Below are positions 32,194-43,964 of a DNA stretch of 64,000 nt, piece by piece. The notes beneath the pieces were generated by a model. It worked only from the letters and a program-made list of their open reading frames with translations. It had not been told where the DNA came from and did not search any database. Location: assembly GCA_030272155.1 (NCBI GenBank), contig CP126203.1, forward strand, positions 1,116,001 to 1,180,000, written 5' to 3'. This DNA is from Tetradesmus obliquus. Its lineage: Eukaryota > Chlorophyta > Chlorophyceae > Sphaeropleales > Scenedesmaceae. The first letter of the stretch is position 1. Every line of letters begins with the position of its first letter. A program made the position numbers and the translations under genes.

Positions 32194-34409
32194 TCAGCGC
32201 TGATCATCCCTAGGCCAGTTGCCAGCCGTACCCGTGCGCTGCTTGTTGTCACGGCATACAAACACCCTGTCCAGCCTGCTGCGCACCACATCCCACAAAT
32301 CTGGCAGCCTCAGTGCATCAGCCATGACAGAGGCAGGTGTGATGTTCATGAATATGTCACGCAGCGTCCGCTGCAGATCACGCGGTGATACATCTGCACC
32401 AGTCAGCTGGTAGGTGTTGTACAGATGGTTGCGGAAGCTAGCCTTGAGGCTGCCGAATGCATGCTCAATGGGCTGGTTGAAGTCTGGGGAGTAGGGTGCA
32501 ATTTGCAGCACCTGCTCTGGGCTGATGCCAACTGCAGCTAGGAGCTCTGCGGCATCCTGCCCGACATGAACACTGGGGTTGTCGAAGATGTACAGCGGCG
32601 TAGTGCCGCGCGCGCGCTGCTGTTGGTTAGCCTTCTCTGCAAGCTCCTTCATGCAGTGGACAAACTCCAGCTGTGTCATGCTCTTGGCCTTCACGTTCTT
32701 CTTCTTCTTCTGCCTCTTCAACTGCAGGTGCAGGTTTTGCCGGGTTGGCAGCGGAAAGCCTTGTTAGCAGCAGCGCAGCTAAATGTGCAAGTGGATGAAA
32801 AGGGACGCCCATTCATCAGGCTTGAGGCAGATGGTAAAAGCAGGCCCAGGATCATCAGCTTGGGGATACGCAAGCGGCCACTGTACTGGGCCATGACGGG
32901 CTGCCTGCCAGGTGTGCAGCACTTCAAGTTCTGCGAGCCGCGCGCTGCCGCAACTGAAGCAGCTCTGGAGTGCAAGCAGTGTGCATGTTTGATGCCTAAA
33001 GTGGGTGGCACAGGCGCACGCAACATGCCTGCAAGTGAGGAGCAGCTGATGCGCAAGCTGTACAGGTTGGGAATATGTGACAGCATGTGCGCGCAAGTGG
33101 CAGTAGGGTGGTGGCGAGGCCGGGTCGATTTCTTGCATGCGCAGCGCAGCGTGCTGATTCAAGCAGATGGGACATGCCATGACACTGGTATGTATGACAA
33201 CAGCACAGAGAAGCTGTTGCAGCGCGACGTTGCCTTCTGTGCTGCTGCGTATGCCAAGTTCCTGCCAGCAGGCGGCAGTGTGCTGCGGGTGCGCACATGT
33301 GAAAGTGACTGGCAGGATTCCCTGGAGACTGGTTTCCAGCTTGCTGCTGGGGGTGGTGTCATTGTGCTGTCACCAAGCTACTCTGCTGTTATGGTCAGCG
33401 CAGGCCGCGGTGTGCAGCGCGCCTTCCCTGAGGCACTGCGAGATGCACTGCCACGTTGTGTGTACACAGAACGCAACAGCTGGCATGTCTTTCAATGGCG
33501 CGCATCTAAGTAATAGCAGCACACACTCACATAGTATGGTGTGTTGGGGTTGCCAACGTGGTCAATGTTGTCTGTTGTGCCGGTGGTGAACTTGCAGTAG
33601 ACAGCGCCGTGCACCGCGTTGACGGCGCACACAAAGTGTAGCTTGACTGGTTTGTTGTCCTGGCCCTTGCGCATCCACTTGCATGGTAGCACAGCATGTA
33701 CGTTTGCATCATGTGCATCGCAATACACCTTGATGGCGCCGCCTGCTAGGTTGGACATCCAGAGTTTGCACTCATCAACAAAATAAATTCTGCTCAGCAA
33801 GTCTGGCTCATCCTGGAACATCTTGTAGAGCCTCTCTGCTGCAGCCTTTCTCCTGTCTTTCTGCTTGTCTGTCAGGTCCATCTTCACATCTATTCTTCTG
33901 CGCACCAGGTTGGGGTCAACAGCTTTCATGCGCTTCAGCAGTTGCTTGGGCCTGATGTTGTACTTCCTGCATAGGCCACCCAGGTACTCATTTTCCTGAC
34001 AAGCAAGTTTGATTGATGTCCACCATACATGCACGTCGACTTTCTTCTTTGCTTCTGCACTTGGGTAGGCCTTGACTACCTTGCCAGCTTTGAATGTTTC
34101 ACTGGCCTTTAATGCCACGTCATCTGGGACTTTTGGGGGTCTGCCCTTGTGCTTGGGAGTTGCCACCGTGCCATACTGCTTGAAGTTCTTGTAGTGGGTC
34201 ATGCAGAAGGAATTCAGGTCCTGTTTGATTTGAGCAGCATGCTTAGGAAAGTGTACTCTGTAATAGCCTGCCGCACCCTTTGGACTGCCGGCGATGGCTA
34301 GCATCGTGAGCACCGCCACCACCGCCGCCACCCGCGCGCCCGTTGACTTGCGGTTGCTCTCCCATCCCAAAGGGTGCTTGCGCACCATGGACAGCCACCC
34401 TGCAGCCAT
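32194..34409 (-). CDS. Tc1/mariner transposase, copy 8 (reversed)
   Basis: Exon 1 runs 34409 down to 33531 and exon 2 runs 32721 down to 32194. The translation equals copy 1. Its start diverges from that of copy 9, with 941 bp between the two ATGs. Confidence 0.86.
32566..33513 (+). CDS. Antisense Vsr/DUF559-like nuclease, copy 8 (reversed)
   Basis: It lies in the intron 32722-33530, with the domain part at 32728-33513. This is the only nuclease copy on the plus strand. The translation equals copy 1. Confidence 0.6.
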   Translation: MNTGVVEDVQRRSAARALLLVSLLCKLLHAVDKLQLCHALGLHVLLLLLPLQLQVQVLPGWQRKALLAAAQLNVQVDEKGRPFIRLEADGKSRPRIISLGIRKRPLYWAMTGCLPGVQHFKFCEPRAAATEAALECKQCACLMPKVGGTGARNMPASEEQLMRKLYRLGICDSMCAQVAVGWWRGRVDFLHAQRSVLIQADGTCHDTGMYDNSTEKLLQRDVAFCAAAYAKFLPAGGSVLRVRTCESDWQDSLETGFQLAAGGGVIVLSPSYSAVMVSAGRGVQRAFPEALRDALPRCVYTERNSWHVFQWRASK

Positions 34410-35239
34410 GGATTCAAAACATATGCAGGAGTCAGCTGTGCTTCTGCTAGCAGTGCAAACAGAAATAACATGTCAGGTCAACCTAATGTTTGCAGCAACC
34501 TGGAGTTTGACCAGCCTTCACTAGGCACTGGTACGAAAGTAGCGCAAAGGCAGCATACTCATTAAATGCAACTTTCAACAACGAATCTAAATCAAATTGA
34601 GCCACTATATGGGGTGCTGTGTAACTTGAGTAAAGTGCTTGCAAACCACCTGCTGCGCCCCGACTCTTTGAATTTTCGCGGGTCTGTTATCTGCTGCTTT
34701 CTGCTGCTATAGGGCGCTGCTGCCTGCACATATGTATTTATGTAACCGTTTCTACTTCTGGGCAGCACCTGCTGGCTGATCGGGCTCTGCAGCTGTGGTG
34801 TGCCAAGTGCCCTGCCGCTGTTGTTGCGGTCTGCTGTCTGGCCCTGTACGTTGTGCGCTGTGCTGCTGCTGCTAATCTTGTTGCTTATCACCGATCAACG
34901 TTTCAGCATTACAGGCAGCTGCTGCGCGTGTGCAGCTAGGGTGGTTGAGCACAGTTGGTTGAGTGCTGCCAGTCCACACACTCTCCTGCAGACATTCATC
35001 TTGTGTGATCACGCTGAATTCTGGAGCTGAAAAAAACTAGCAGTTTGGAGCGGGCGCTGCAAGCAGGTGAGGTGCCTGCAGGACAGCTGACATGCAAGCA
35101 AACCAAGGCAGCAGGTTCAGCAGCTGTGCCTTGCTGTACCTACCACAAGCAGCAGGTTGCTGTGCCAGCATGGCTTTCTGTTTGTGTGCTATGTGGCTTT
35201 GTCTCATATCTGGGATGCTAGGTTCGTACCCTACCCCAC

Positions 35240-35246
35240 TGAAGGC
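35240..35246. repeat. Right inversion junction, 7-bp TGAAGGC
   Basis: The left side (gtaccctacccac-like outer TIR ending ccccac) is a reversed right TIR; the right side (tggtcaaactcc) is the normal inner flank of a left TIR. It mirrors the junction at 30207-30213. Confidence 0.9.
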
Positions 35247-35350
35247 TGGTCAAACTCCAGGTTGCTGCAAACATTAGGTTGACCTGACATGTTATTTCTG
35301 TTTGCACTGCTAGCAGAAGCACAGCTGACTCTTGCATATGTTTTGAATCC

Positions 35351-37566
35351 ATGGCTGCAGGGTGGCTGTCCATGGTGCGCAAGCACCCTTTGGGATGGGA
35401 GAGCAACCGCAAGTCAACGGGCGCGCGGGTGGCGGCGGTGGTGGCGGTGCTCACGATGCTAGCCATCGCCGGCAGTCCAAAGGGTGCGGCAGGCTATTAC
35501 AGAGTACACTTTCCTAAGCATGCTGCTCAAATCAAACAGGACCTGAATTCCTTCTGCATGACCCACTACAAGAACTTCAAGCAGTATGGCACGGTGGCAA
35601 CTCCCAAGCACAAGGGCAGACCCCCAAAAGTCCCAGATGACGTGGCATTAAAGGCCAGTGAAACATTCAAAGCTGGCAAGGTAGTCAAGGCCTACCCAAG
35701 TGCAGAAGCAAAGAAGAAAGTCGACGTGCATGTATGGTGGACATCAATCAAACTTGCTTGTCAGGAAAATGAGTACCTGGGTGGCCTATGCAGGAAGTAC
35801 AACATCAGGCCCAAGCAACTGCTGAAGCGCATGAAAGCTGTTGACCCCAACCTGGTGCGCAGAAGAATAGATGTGAAGATGGACCTGACAGACAAGCAGA
35901 AAGACAGGAGAAAGGCTGCAGCAGAGAGGCTCTACAAGATGTTCCAGGATGAGCCAGACTTGCTGAGCAGAATTTATTTTGTTGATGAGTGCAAACTCTG
36001 GATGTCCAACCTAGCAGGCGGCGCCATCAAGGTGTATTGCGATGCACATGATGCAAACGTACATGCTGTGCTACCATGCAAGTGGATGCGCAAGGGCCAG
36101 GACAACAAACCAGTCAAGCTACACTTTGTGTGCGCCGTCAACGCGGTGCACGGCGCTGTCTACTGCAAGTTCACCACCGGCACAACAGACAACATTGACC
36201 ACGTTGGCAACCCCAACACACCATACTATGTGAGTGTGTGCTGCTATTACTTAGATGCGCGCCATTGAAAGACATGCCAGCTGTTGCGTTCTGTGTACAC
36301 ACAACGTGGCAGTGCATCTCGCAGTGCCTCAGGGAAGGCGCGCTGCACACCGCGGCCTGCGCTGACCATAACAGCAGAGTAGCTTGGTGACAGCACAATG
36401 ACACCACCCCCAGCAGCAAGCTGGAAACCAGTCTCCAGGGAATCCTGCCAGTCACTTTCACATGTGCGCACCCGCAGCACACTGCCGCCTGCTGGCAGGA
36501 ACTTGGCATACGCAGCAGCACAGAAGGCAACGTCGCGCTGCAACAGCTTCTCTGTGCTGTTGTCATACATACCAGTGTCATGGCATGTCCCATCTGCTTG
36601 AATCAGCACGCTGCGCTGCGCATGCAAGAAATCGACCCGGCCTCGCCACCACCCTACTGCCACTTGCGCGCACATGCTGTCACATATTCCCAACCTGTAC
36701 AGCTTGCGCATCAGCTGCTCCTCACTTGCAGGCATGTTGCGTGCGCCTGTGCCACCCACTTTAGGCATCAAACATGCACACTGCTTGCACTCCAGAGCTG
36801 CTTCAGTTGCGGCAGCGCGCGGCTCGCAGAACTTGAAGTGCTGCACACCTGGCAGGCAGCCCGTCATGGCCCAGTACAGTGGCCGCTTGCGTATCCCCAA
36901 GCTGATGATCCTGGGCCTGCTTTTACCATCTGCCTCAAGCCTGATGAATGGGCGTCCCTTTTCATCCACTTGCACATTTAGCTGCGCTGCTGCTAACAAG
37001 GCTTTCCGCTGCCAACCCGGCAAAACCTGCACCTGCAGTTGAAGAGGCAGAAGAAGAAGAAGAACGTGAAGGCCAAGAGCATGACACAGCTGGAGTTTGT
37101 CCACTGCATGAAGGAGCTTGCAGAGAAGGCTAACCAACAGCAGCGCGCGCGCGGCACTACGCCGCTGTACATCTTCGACAACCCCAGTGTTCATGTCGGG
37201 CAGGATGCCGCAGAGCTCCTAGCTGCAGTTGGCATCAGCCCAGAGCAGGTGCTGCAAATTGCACCCTACTCCCCAGACTTCAACCAGCCCATTGAGCATG
37301 CATTCGGCAGCCTCAAGGCTAGCTTCCGCAACCATCTGTACAACACCTACCAGCTGACTGGTGCAGATGTATCACCGCGTGATCTGCAGCGGACGCTGCG
37401 TGACATATTCATGAACATCACACCTGCCTCTGTCATGGCTGATGCACTGAGGCTGCCAGATTTGTGGGATGTGGTGCGCAGCAGGCTGGACAGGGTGTTT
37501 GTATGCCGTGACAACAAGCAGCGCACGGGTACGGCTGGCAACTGGCCTAGGGATGATCAGCGCTGA
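35351..37566 (+). CDS. Tc1/mariner transposase, copy 9
   Basis: Exons are 35351-36229 and 37039-37566. The translation equals copy 1. The 5' flank differs from other copies beyond 35240 because of the inversion and carries the C to T at 35332. Confidence 0.86.
36247..37194 (-). CDS. Antisense Vsr/DUF559-like nuclease, copy 9
   Basis: It lies in the intron 36230-37038, with the domain part at 36247-37032. The translation equals copy 1. Confidence 0.6.
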   Translation of the reverse strand: MNTGVVEDVQRRSAARALLLVSLLCKLLHAVDKLQLCHALGLHVLLLLLPLQLQVQVLPGWQRKALLAAAQLNVQVDEKGRPFIRLEADGKSRPRIISLGIRKRPLYWAMTGCLPGVQHFKFCEPRAAATEAALECKQCACLMPKVGGTGARNMPASEEQLMRKLYRLGICDSMCAQVAVGWWRGRVDFLHAQRSVLIQADGTCHDTGMYDNSTEKLLQRDVAFCAAAYAKFLPAGGSVLRVRTCESDWQDSLETGFQLAAGGGVIVLSPSYSAVMVSAGRGVQRAFPEALRDALPRCVYTERNSWHVFQWRASK

Positions 37567-39657
37567 GCACGCTGCTGCTGCTGCTGCTGCAGGGCTTAGA
37601 ATGTATATGGCTGCTGGCTGCACTCTAGACAGCTAGCAGCTGTCAGCAGGTCGTTGATTGACACTCCCTGCAAGCTCACCTTTCTGACAGCTCCTCTGCT
37701 GGTTGGGCTCCTGTGTGTGCGCACCGCACGGCGCCGGCGATGTGCTGGTGCCATGCTGTAGCTGGGTGGTTATGTCTCTGTTTTCAACTGTATGCCAGCA
37801 TGGACAGCCACAGGCATGATAAGTTGATAGATTGTTATCTGATAATAATTGTCAGATGGTGTATTGGTGCATAGACTGGCCCAGAGTGAAAAGCGCGCGC
37901 GCGTGGCAAGGCAGTTCTGCCAGGGCAGCAGTGCTGTTGATGGGCAGTTCACATGCAGGCGAGTTGAGCCAATGTGCGTGAATGATTGTACTTGTTACGG
38001 CTAAAATTAATTATTGTACGTGCTAACATGTGCTTCATGCAGCTCCAGCTACTGAACCACACGTTACTTGTCTCAACGGTTGCCCTACCAAGCAGGATGC
38101 TTTGATGTTGCTGCACTCTTGGCATTGTAATAACATCTATTCAAGTATTTAATTGAGCTGACGCACGGCAGGAGAAAGCTGTGTTTGAGTCAGGTAATCC
38201 GTGACGGGGAAGTGCTGCCGAATCAGCCACTCTCGATGCAGACAGCTGTCACGCTGCAAACTTATCCTCATACATAACAGCTGATTCTTACATCTTACTG
38301 GGCCGAGAATTTTCTCCGGTGGGACGCCGGGCAGCCAGCCTGGTCACGGAGCCAGTGAGTCCAAGACACCTGTGCAGGCTATGCCAGCTCGATCGTGCTG
38401 CGGCAGCAACAGCAGACAATTCGGATTGCTTTTAAAACGTCTTTCAAGACAAGGCTGTGCTCTGAATGTGCTTTTGTGAATTTAGCAGCAGCACTGCATG
38501 ACCACCAGGCTGCTGCTGCTGCTGTCTTGCCTGGCAAAGTGTGCATTCGAAAAACAGAGGCTACAGCAGGTGACAGCACCCTCCTCTGAGCTGCACTCTG
38601 CTGTCTGCTGCTGAATGTGCTGCTGGCCAGGCAGGTCCCAGCAATTGCAAACAACAGTAATGCAGGATTTGGGACAGCTGCACCACCAGCAGCAGTTGCA
38701 GCAGGCCTGCTATAACATAAAAAGGTGGGCAGGCATTTCATCAACTTTGCCCAGAAACAGCAGCAGCAGGATTGCAATGCAGGCTGAGAACTGCTGCAGC
38801 AAAGGAAGATGTGCATTTTTGCCTTCAGTGGGGTAGGGTACGAACCTAGCATCCCAGATATGAGACAAAGCCACATAGCACACAAACAGAAAGCCATGCT
38901 GGCACAGCAACCTGCTGCTTGTGGTAGGTACAGCAAGGCACAGCTGCTGAACCTGCTGCCTTGGTTTGCTTGCATGTCAGCTGTCCTGCAGGCACCTCAC
39001 CTGCTTGCAGCGCCCGCTCCAAACTGCTAGTTTTTTTCAGCTCCAGAATTCAGCGTGATCACACAAGATGAATGTCTGCAGGAGAGTGTGTGGACTGGCA
39101 GCACTCAACCAACTGTGCTCAACCACCCTAGCTGCACACGCGCAGCAGCTGCCTGTAATGCTGAAACGTTGATCGGTGATAAGCAACAAGATTAGCAGCA
39201 GCAGCACAGCGCACAACGTACAGGGCCAGACAGCAGACCGCAACAACAGCGGCAGGGCACTTGGCACACCACAGCTGCAGAGCCCGATCAGCCAGCAGGT
39301 GCTGCCCAGAAGTAGAAACGGTTACATAAATACATATGTGCAGGCAGCAGCGCCCTATAGCAGCAGAAAGCAGCAGATAACAGACCCGCGAAAATTCAAA
39401 GAGTCGGGGCGCAGCAGGTGGTTTGCAAGCACTTTACTCAAGTTACACAGCACCCCATATAGTGGCTCAATTTGATTTAGATTCGTTGTTGAAAGTTGCA
39501 TTTAATGAGTATGCTGCCTTTGCGCTACTTTCGTACCAGTGCCTAGTGAAGGCTGGTCAAACTCCAGGTTGCTGCAAACATTAGGTTGACCTGACATGTT
39601 ATTTCTGTTTGCACTGCTAGCAGAAGCACAGCTGACTCCTGCATATGTTTTGAATCC

Positions 39658-41873
39658 ATGGCTGCAGGGTGGCTGTCCATGGTGCGCAAGCACCCTTTGG
39701 GATGGGAGAGCAACCGCAAGTCAACGGGCGCGCGGGTGGCGGCGGTGGTGGCGGTGCTCACGATGCTAGCCATCGCCGGCAGTCCAAAGGGTGCGGCAGG
39801 CTATTACAGAGTACACTTTCCTAAGCATGCTGCTCAAATCAAACAGGACCTGAATTCCTTCTGCATGACCCACTACAAGAACTTCAAGCAGTATGGCACG
39901 GTGGCAACTCCCAAGCACAAGGGCAGACCCCCAAAAGTCCCAGATGACGTGGCATTAAAGGCCAGTGAAACATTCAAAGCTGGCAAGGTAGTCAAGGCCT
40001 ACCCAAGTGCAGAAGCAAAGAAGAAAGTCGACGTGCATGTATGGTGGACATCAATCAAACTTGCTTGTCAGGAAAATGAGTACCTGGGTGGCCTATGCAG
40101 GAAGTACAACATCAGGCCCAAGCAACTGCTGAAGCGCATGAAAGCTGTTGACCCCAACCTGGTGCGCAGAAGAATAGATGTGAAGATGGACCTGACAGAC
40201 AAGCAGAAAGACAGGAGAAAGGCTGCAGCAGAGAGGCTCTACAAGATGTTCCAGGATGAGCCAGACTTGCTGAGCAGAATTTATTTTGTTGATGAGTGCA
40301 AACTCTGGATGTCCAACCTAGCAGGCGGCGCCATCAAGGTGTATTGCGATGCACATGATGCAAACGTACATGCTGTGCTACCATGCAAGTGGATGCGCAA
40401 GGGCCAGGACAACAAACCAGTCAAGCTACACTTTGTGTGCGCCGTCAACGCGGTGCACGGCGCTGTCTACTGCAAGTTCACCACCGGCACAACAGACAAC
40501 ATTGACCACGTTGGCAACCCCAACACACCATACTATGTGAGTGTGTGCTGCTATTACTTAGATGCGCGCCATTGAAAGACATGCCAGCTGTTGCGTTCTG
40601 TGTACACACAACGTGGCAGTGCATCTCGCAGTGCCTCAGGGAAGGCGCGCTGCACACCGCGGCCTGCGCTGACCATAACAGCAGAGTAGCTTGGTGACAG
40701 CACAATGACACCACCCCCAGCAGCAAGCTGGAAACCAGTCTCCAGGGAATCCTGCCAGTCACTTTCACATGTGCGCACCCGCAGCACACTGCCGCCTGCT
40801 GGCAGGAACTTGGCATACGCAGCAGCACAGAAGGCAACGTCGCGCTGCAACAGCTTCTCTGTGCTGTTGTCATACATACCAGTGTCATGGCATGTCCCAT
40901 CTGCTTGAATCAGCACGCTGCGCTGCGCATGCAAGAAATCGACCCGGCCTCGCCACCACCCTACTGCCACTTGCGCGCACATGCTGTCACATATTCCCAA
41001 CCTGTACAGCTTGCGCATCAGCTGCTCCTCACTTGCAGGCATGTTGCGTGCGCCTGTGCCACCCACTTTAGGCATCAAACATGCACACTGCTTGCACTCC
41101 AGAGCTGCTTCAGTTGCGGCAGCGCGCGGCTCGCAGAACTTGAAGTGCTGCACACCTGGCAGGCAGCCCGTCATGGCCCAGTACAGTGGCCGCTTGCGTA
41201 TCCCCAAGCTGATGATCCTGGGCCTGCTTTTACCATCTGCCTCAAGCCTGATGAATGGGCGTCCCTTTTCATCCACTTGCACATTTAGCTGCGCTGCTGC
41301 TAACAAGGCTTTCCGCTGCCAACCCGGCAAAACCTGCACCTGCAGTTGAAGAGGCAGAAGAAGAAGAAGAACGTGAAGGCCAAGAGCATGACACAGCTGG
41401 AGTTTGTCCACTGCATGAAGGAGCTTGCAGAGAAGGCTAACCAACAGCAGCGCGCGCGCGGCACTACGCCGCTGTACATCTTCGACAACCCCAGTGTTCA
41501 TGTCGGGCAGGATGCCGCAGAGCTCCTAGCTGCAGTTGGCATCAGCCCAGAGCAGGTGCTGCAAATTGCACCCTACTCCCCAGACTTCAACCAGCCCATT
41601 GAGCATGCATTCGGCAGCCTCAAGGCTAGCTTCCGCAACCATCTGTACAACACCTACCAGCTGACTGGTGCAGATGTATCACCGCGTGATCTGCAGCGGA
41701 CGCTGCGTGACATATTCATGAACATCACACCTGCCTCTGTCATGGCTGATGCACTGAGGCTGCCAGATTTGTGGGATGTGGTGCGCAGCAGGCTGGACAG
41801 GGTGTTTGTATGCCGTGACAACAAGCAGCGCACGGGTACGGCTGGCAACTGGCCTAGGGATGATCAGCGCTGA
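39658..41873 (+). CDS. Tc1/mariner transposase, copy 10
   Basis: Exons are 39658-40536 and 41346-41873. The translation equals copy 1. Confidence 0.86.
40554..41501 (-). CDS. Antisense Vsr/DUF559-like nuclease, copy 10
   Basis: It lies in the intron 40537-41345, with the domain part at 40554-41339. The translation equals copy 1. Confidence 0.6.
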   Translation of the reverse strand: MNTGVVEDVQRRSAARALLLVSLLCKLLHAVDKLQLCHALGLHVLLLLLPLQLQVQVLPGWQRKALLAAAQLNVQVDEKGRPFIRLEADGKSRPRIISLGIRKRPLYWAMTGCLPGVQHFKFCEPRAAATEAALECKQCACLMPKVGGTGARNMPASEEQLMRKLYRLGICDSMCAQVAVGWWRGRVDFLHAQRSVLIQADGTCHDTGMYDNSTEKLLQRDVAFCAAAYAKFLPAGGSVLRVRTCESDWQDSLETGFQLAAGGGVIVLSPSYSAVMVSAGRGVQRAFPEALRDALPRCVYTERNSWHVFQWRASK

Positions 41874-43964
41874 GCACGCTGCTGCTGCTGCTGCTGCAGG
41901 GCTTAGAATGTATATGGCTGCTGGCTGCACTCTAGACAGCTAGCAGCTGTCAGCAGGTCGTTGATTGACACTCCCTGCAAGCTCACCTTTCTGACAGCTC
42001 CTCTGCTGGTTGGGCTCCTGTGTGTGCGCACCGCACGGCGCCGGCGATGTGCTGGTGCCATGCTGTAGCTGGGTGGTTATGTCTCTGTTTTCAACTGTAT
42101 GCCAGCATGGACAGCCACAGGCATGATAAGTTGATAGATTGTTATCTGATAATAATTGTCAGATGGTGTATTGGTGCATAGACTGGCCCAGAGTGAAAAG
42201 CGCGCGCGCGTGGCAAGGCAGTTCTGCCAGGGCAGCAGTGCTGTTGATGGGCAGTTCACATGCAGGCGAGTTGAGCCAATGTGCGTGAATGATTGTACTT
42301 GTTACGGCTAAAATTAATTATTGTACGTGCTAACATGTGCTTCATGCAGCTCCAGCTACTGAACCACACGTTACTTGTCTCAACGGTTGCCCTACCAAGC
42401 AGGATGCTTTGATGTTGCTGCACTCTTGGCATTGTAATAACATCTATTCAAGTATTTAATTGAGCTGACGCACGGCAGGAGAAAGCTGTGTTTGAGTCAG
42501 GTAATCCGTGACGGGGAAGTGCTGCCGAATCAGCCACTCTCGATGCAGACAGCTGTCACGCTGCAAACTTATCCTCATACATAACAGCTGATTCTTACAT
42601 CTTACTGGGCCGAGAATTTTCTCCGGTGGGACGCCGGGCAGCCAGCCTGGTCACGGAGCCAGTGAGTCCAAGACACCTGTGCAGGCTATGCCAGCTCGAT
42701 CGTGCTGCGGCAGCAACAGCAGACAATTCGGATTGCTTTTAAAACGTCTTTCAAGACAAGGCTGTGCTCTGAATGTGCTTTTGTGAATTTAGCAGCAGCA
42801 CTGCATGACCACCAGGCTGCTGCTGCTGCTGTCTTGCCTGGCAAAGTGTGCATTCGAAAAACAGAGGCTACAGCAGGTGACAGCACCCTCCTCTGAGCTG
42901 CACTCTGCTGTCTGCTGCTGAATGTGCTGCTGGCCAGGCAGGTCCCAGCAATTGCAAACAACAGTAATGCAGGATTTGGGACAGCTGCACCACCAGCAGC
43001 AGTTGCAGCAGGCCTGCTATAACATAAAAAGGTGGGCAGGCATTTCATCAACTTTGCCCAGAAACAGCAGCAGCAGGATTGCAATGCAGGCTGAGAACTG
43101 CTGCAGCAAAGGAAGATGTGCATTTTTGCCTTCAGTGGGGTAGGGTACGAACCTAGCATCCCAGATATGAGACAAAGCCACATAGCACACAAACAGAAAG
43201 CCATGCTGGCACAGCAACCTGCTGCTTGTGGTAGGTACAGCAAGGCACAGCTGCTGAACCTGCTGCCTTGGTTTGCTTGCATGTCAGCTGTCCTGCAGGC
43301 ACCTCACCTGCTTGCAGCGCCCGCTCCAAACTGCTAGTTTTTTTCAGCTCCAGAATTCAGCGTGATCACACAAGATGAATGTCTGCAGGAGAGTGTGTGG
43401 ACTGGCAGCACTCAACCAACTGTGCTCAACCACCCTAGCTGCACACGCGCAGCAGCTGCCTGTAATGCTGAAACGTTGATCGGTGATAAGCAACAAGATT
43501 AGCAGCAGCAGCACAGCGCACAACGTACAGGGCCAGACAGCAGACCGCAACAACAGCGGCAGGGCACTTGGCACACCACAGCTGCAGAGCCCGATCAGCC
43601 AGCAGGTGCTGCCCAGAAGTAGAAACGGTTACATAAATACATATGTGCAGGCAGCAGCGCCCTATAGCAGCAGAAAGCAGCAGATAACAGACCCGCGAAA
43701 ATTCAAAGAGTCGGGGCGCAGCAGGTGGTTTGCAAGCACTTTACTCAAGTTACACAGCACCCCATATAGTGGCTCAATTTGATTTAGATTCGTTGTTGAA
43801 AGTTGCATTTAATGAGTATGCTGCCTTTGCGCTACTTTCGTACCAGTGCCTAGTGAAGGCTGGTCAAACTCCAGGTTGCTGCAAACATTAGGTTGACCTG
43901 ACATGTTATTTCTGTTTGCACTGCTAGCAGAAGCACAGCTGACTCCTGCATATGTTTTGAATCC

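Larger units (their letters stand above)
30911..34542 (-). mobile_element. Transposon element 8 (reversed)
   Basis: This is a whole element in the opposite orientation, with its own unexchanged TIRs at 30911-30939 (right type) and 34514-34542 (left type). Confidence 0.82.
30207..35246 (-). other. Inverted 5,040-bp block within the array
   Basis: All sequence between these points is the reverse complement of what the array register predicts; window position x holds the base expected at 65453 minus x. The block is bounded by GCCTTCA (30207-30213) and TGAAGGC (35240-35246), the inner 7 bp of a right and a left TIR. Units after it stay in the original register, so nothing was gained or lost. It holds the right TIR of element 7, a spacer, element 8, a spacer and the left TIR of element 9. 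Confidence 0.93.
35218..38849 (+). mobile_element. Transposon element 9, with exchanged left TIR
   Basis: The left TIR, 35218-35246, keeps its inner TGAAGGC but has the outer 22 bases of a right TIR, so it is an exact inverted copy of its right TIR at 38821-38849. C to T at 35332, 19 bases before the transposase ATG, is private to this copy. Confidence 0.82.
39525..43156 (+). mobile_element. Transposon element 10
   Basis: TIRs are at 39525-39553 and 43128-43156. The ordinary forward arrangement resumes here. Confidence 0.82.
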
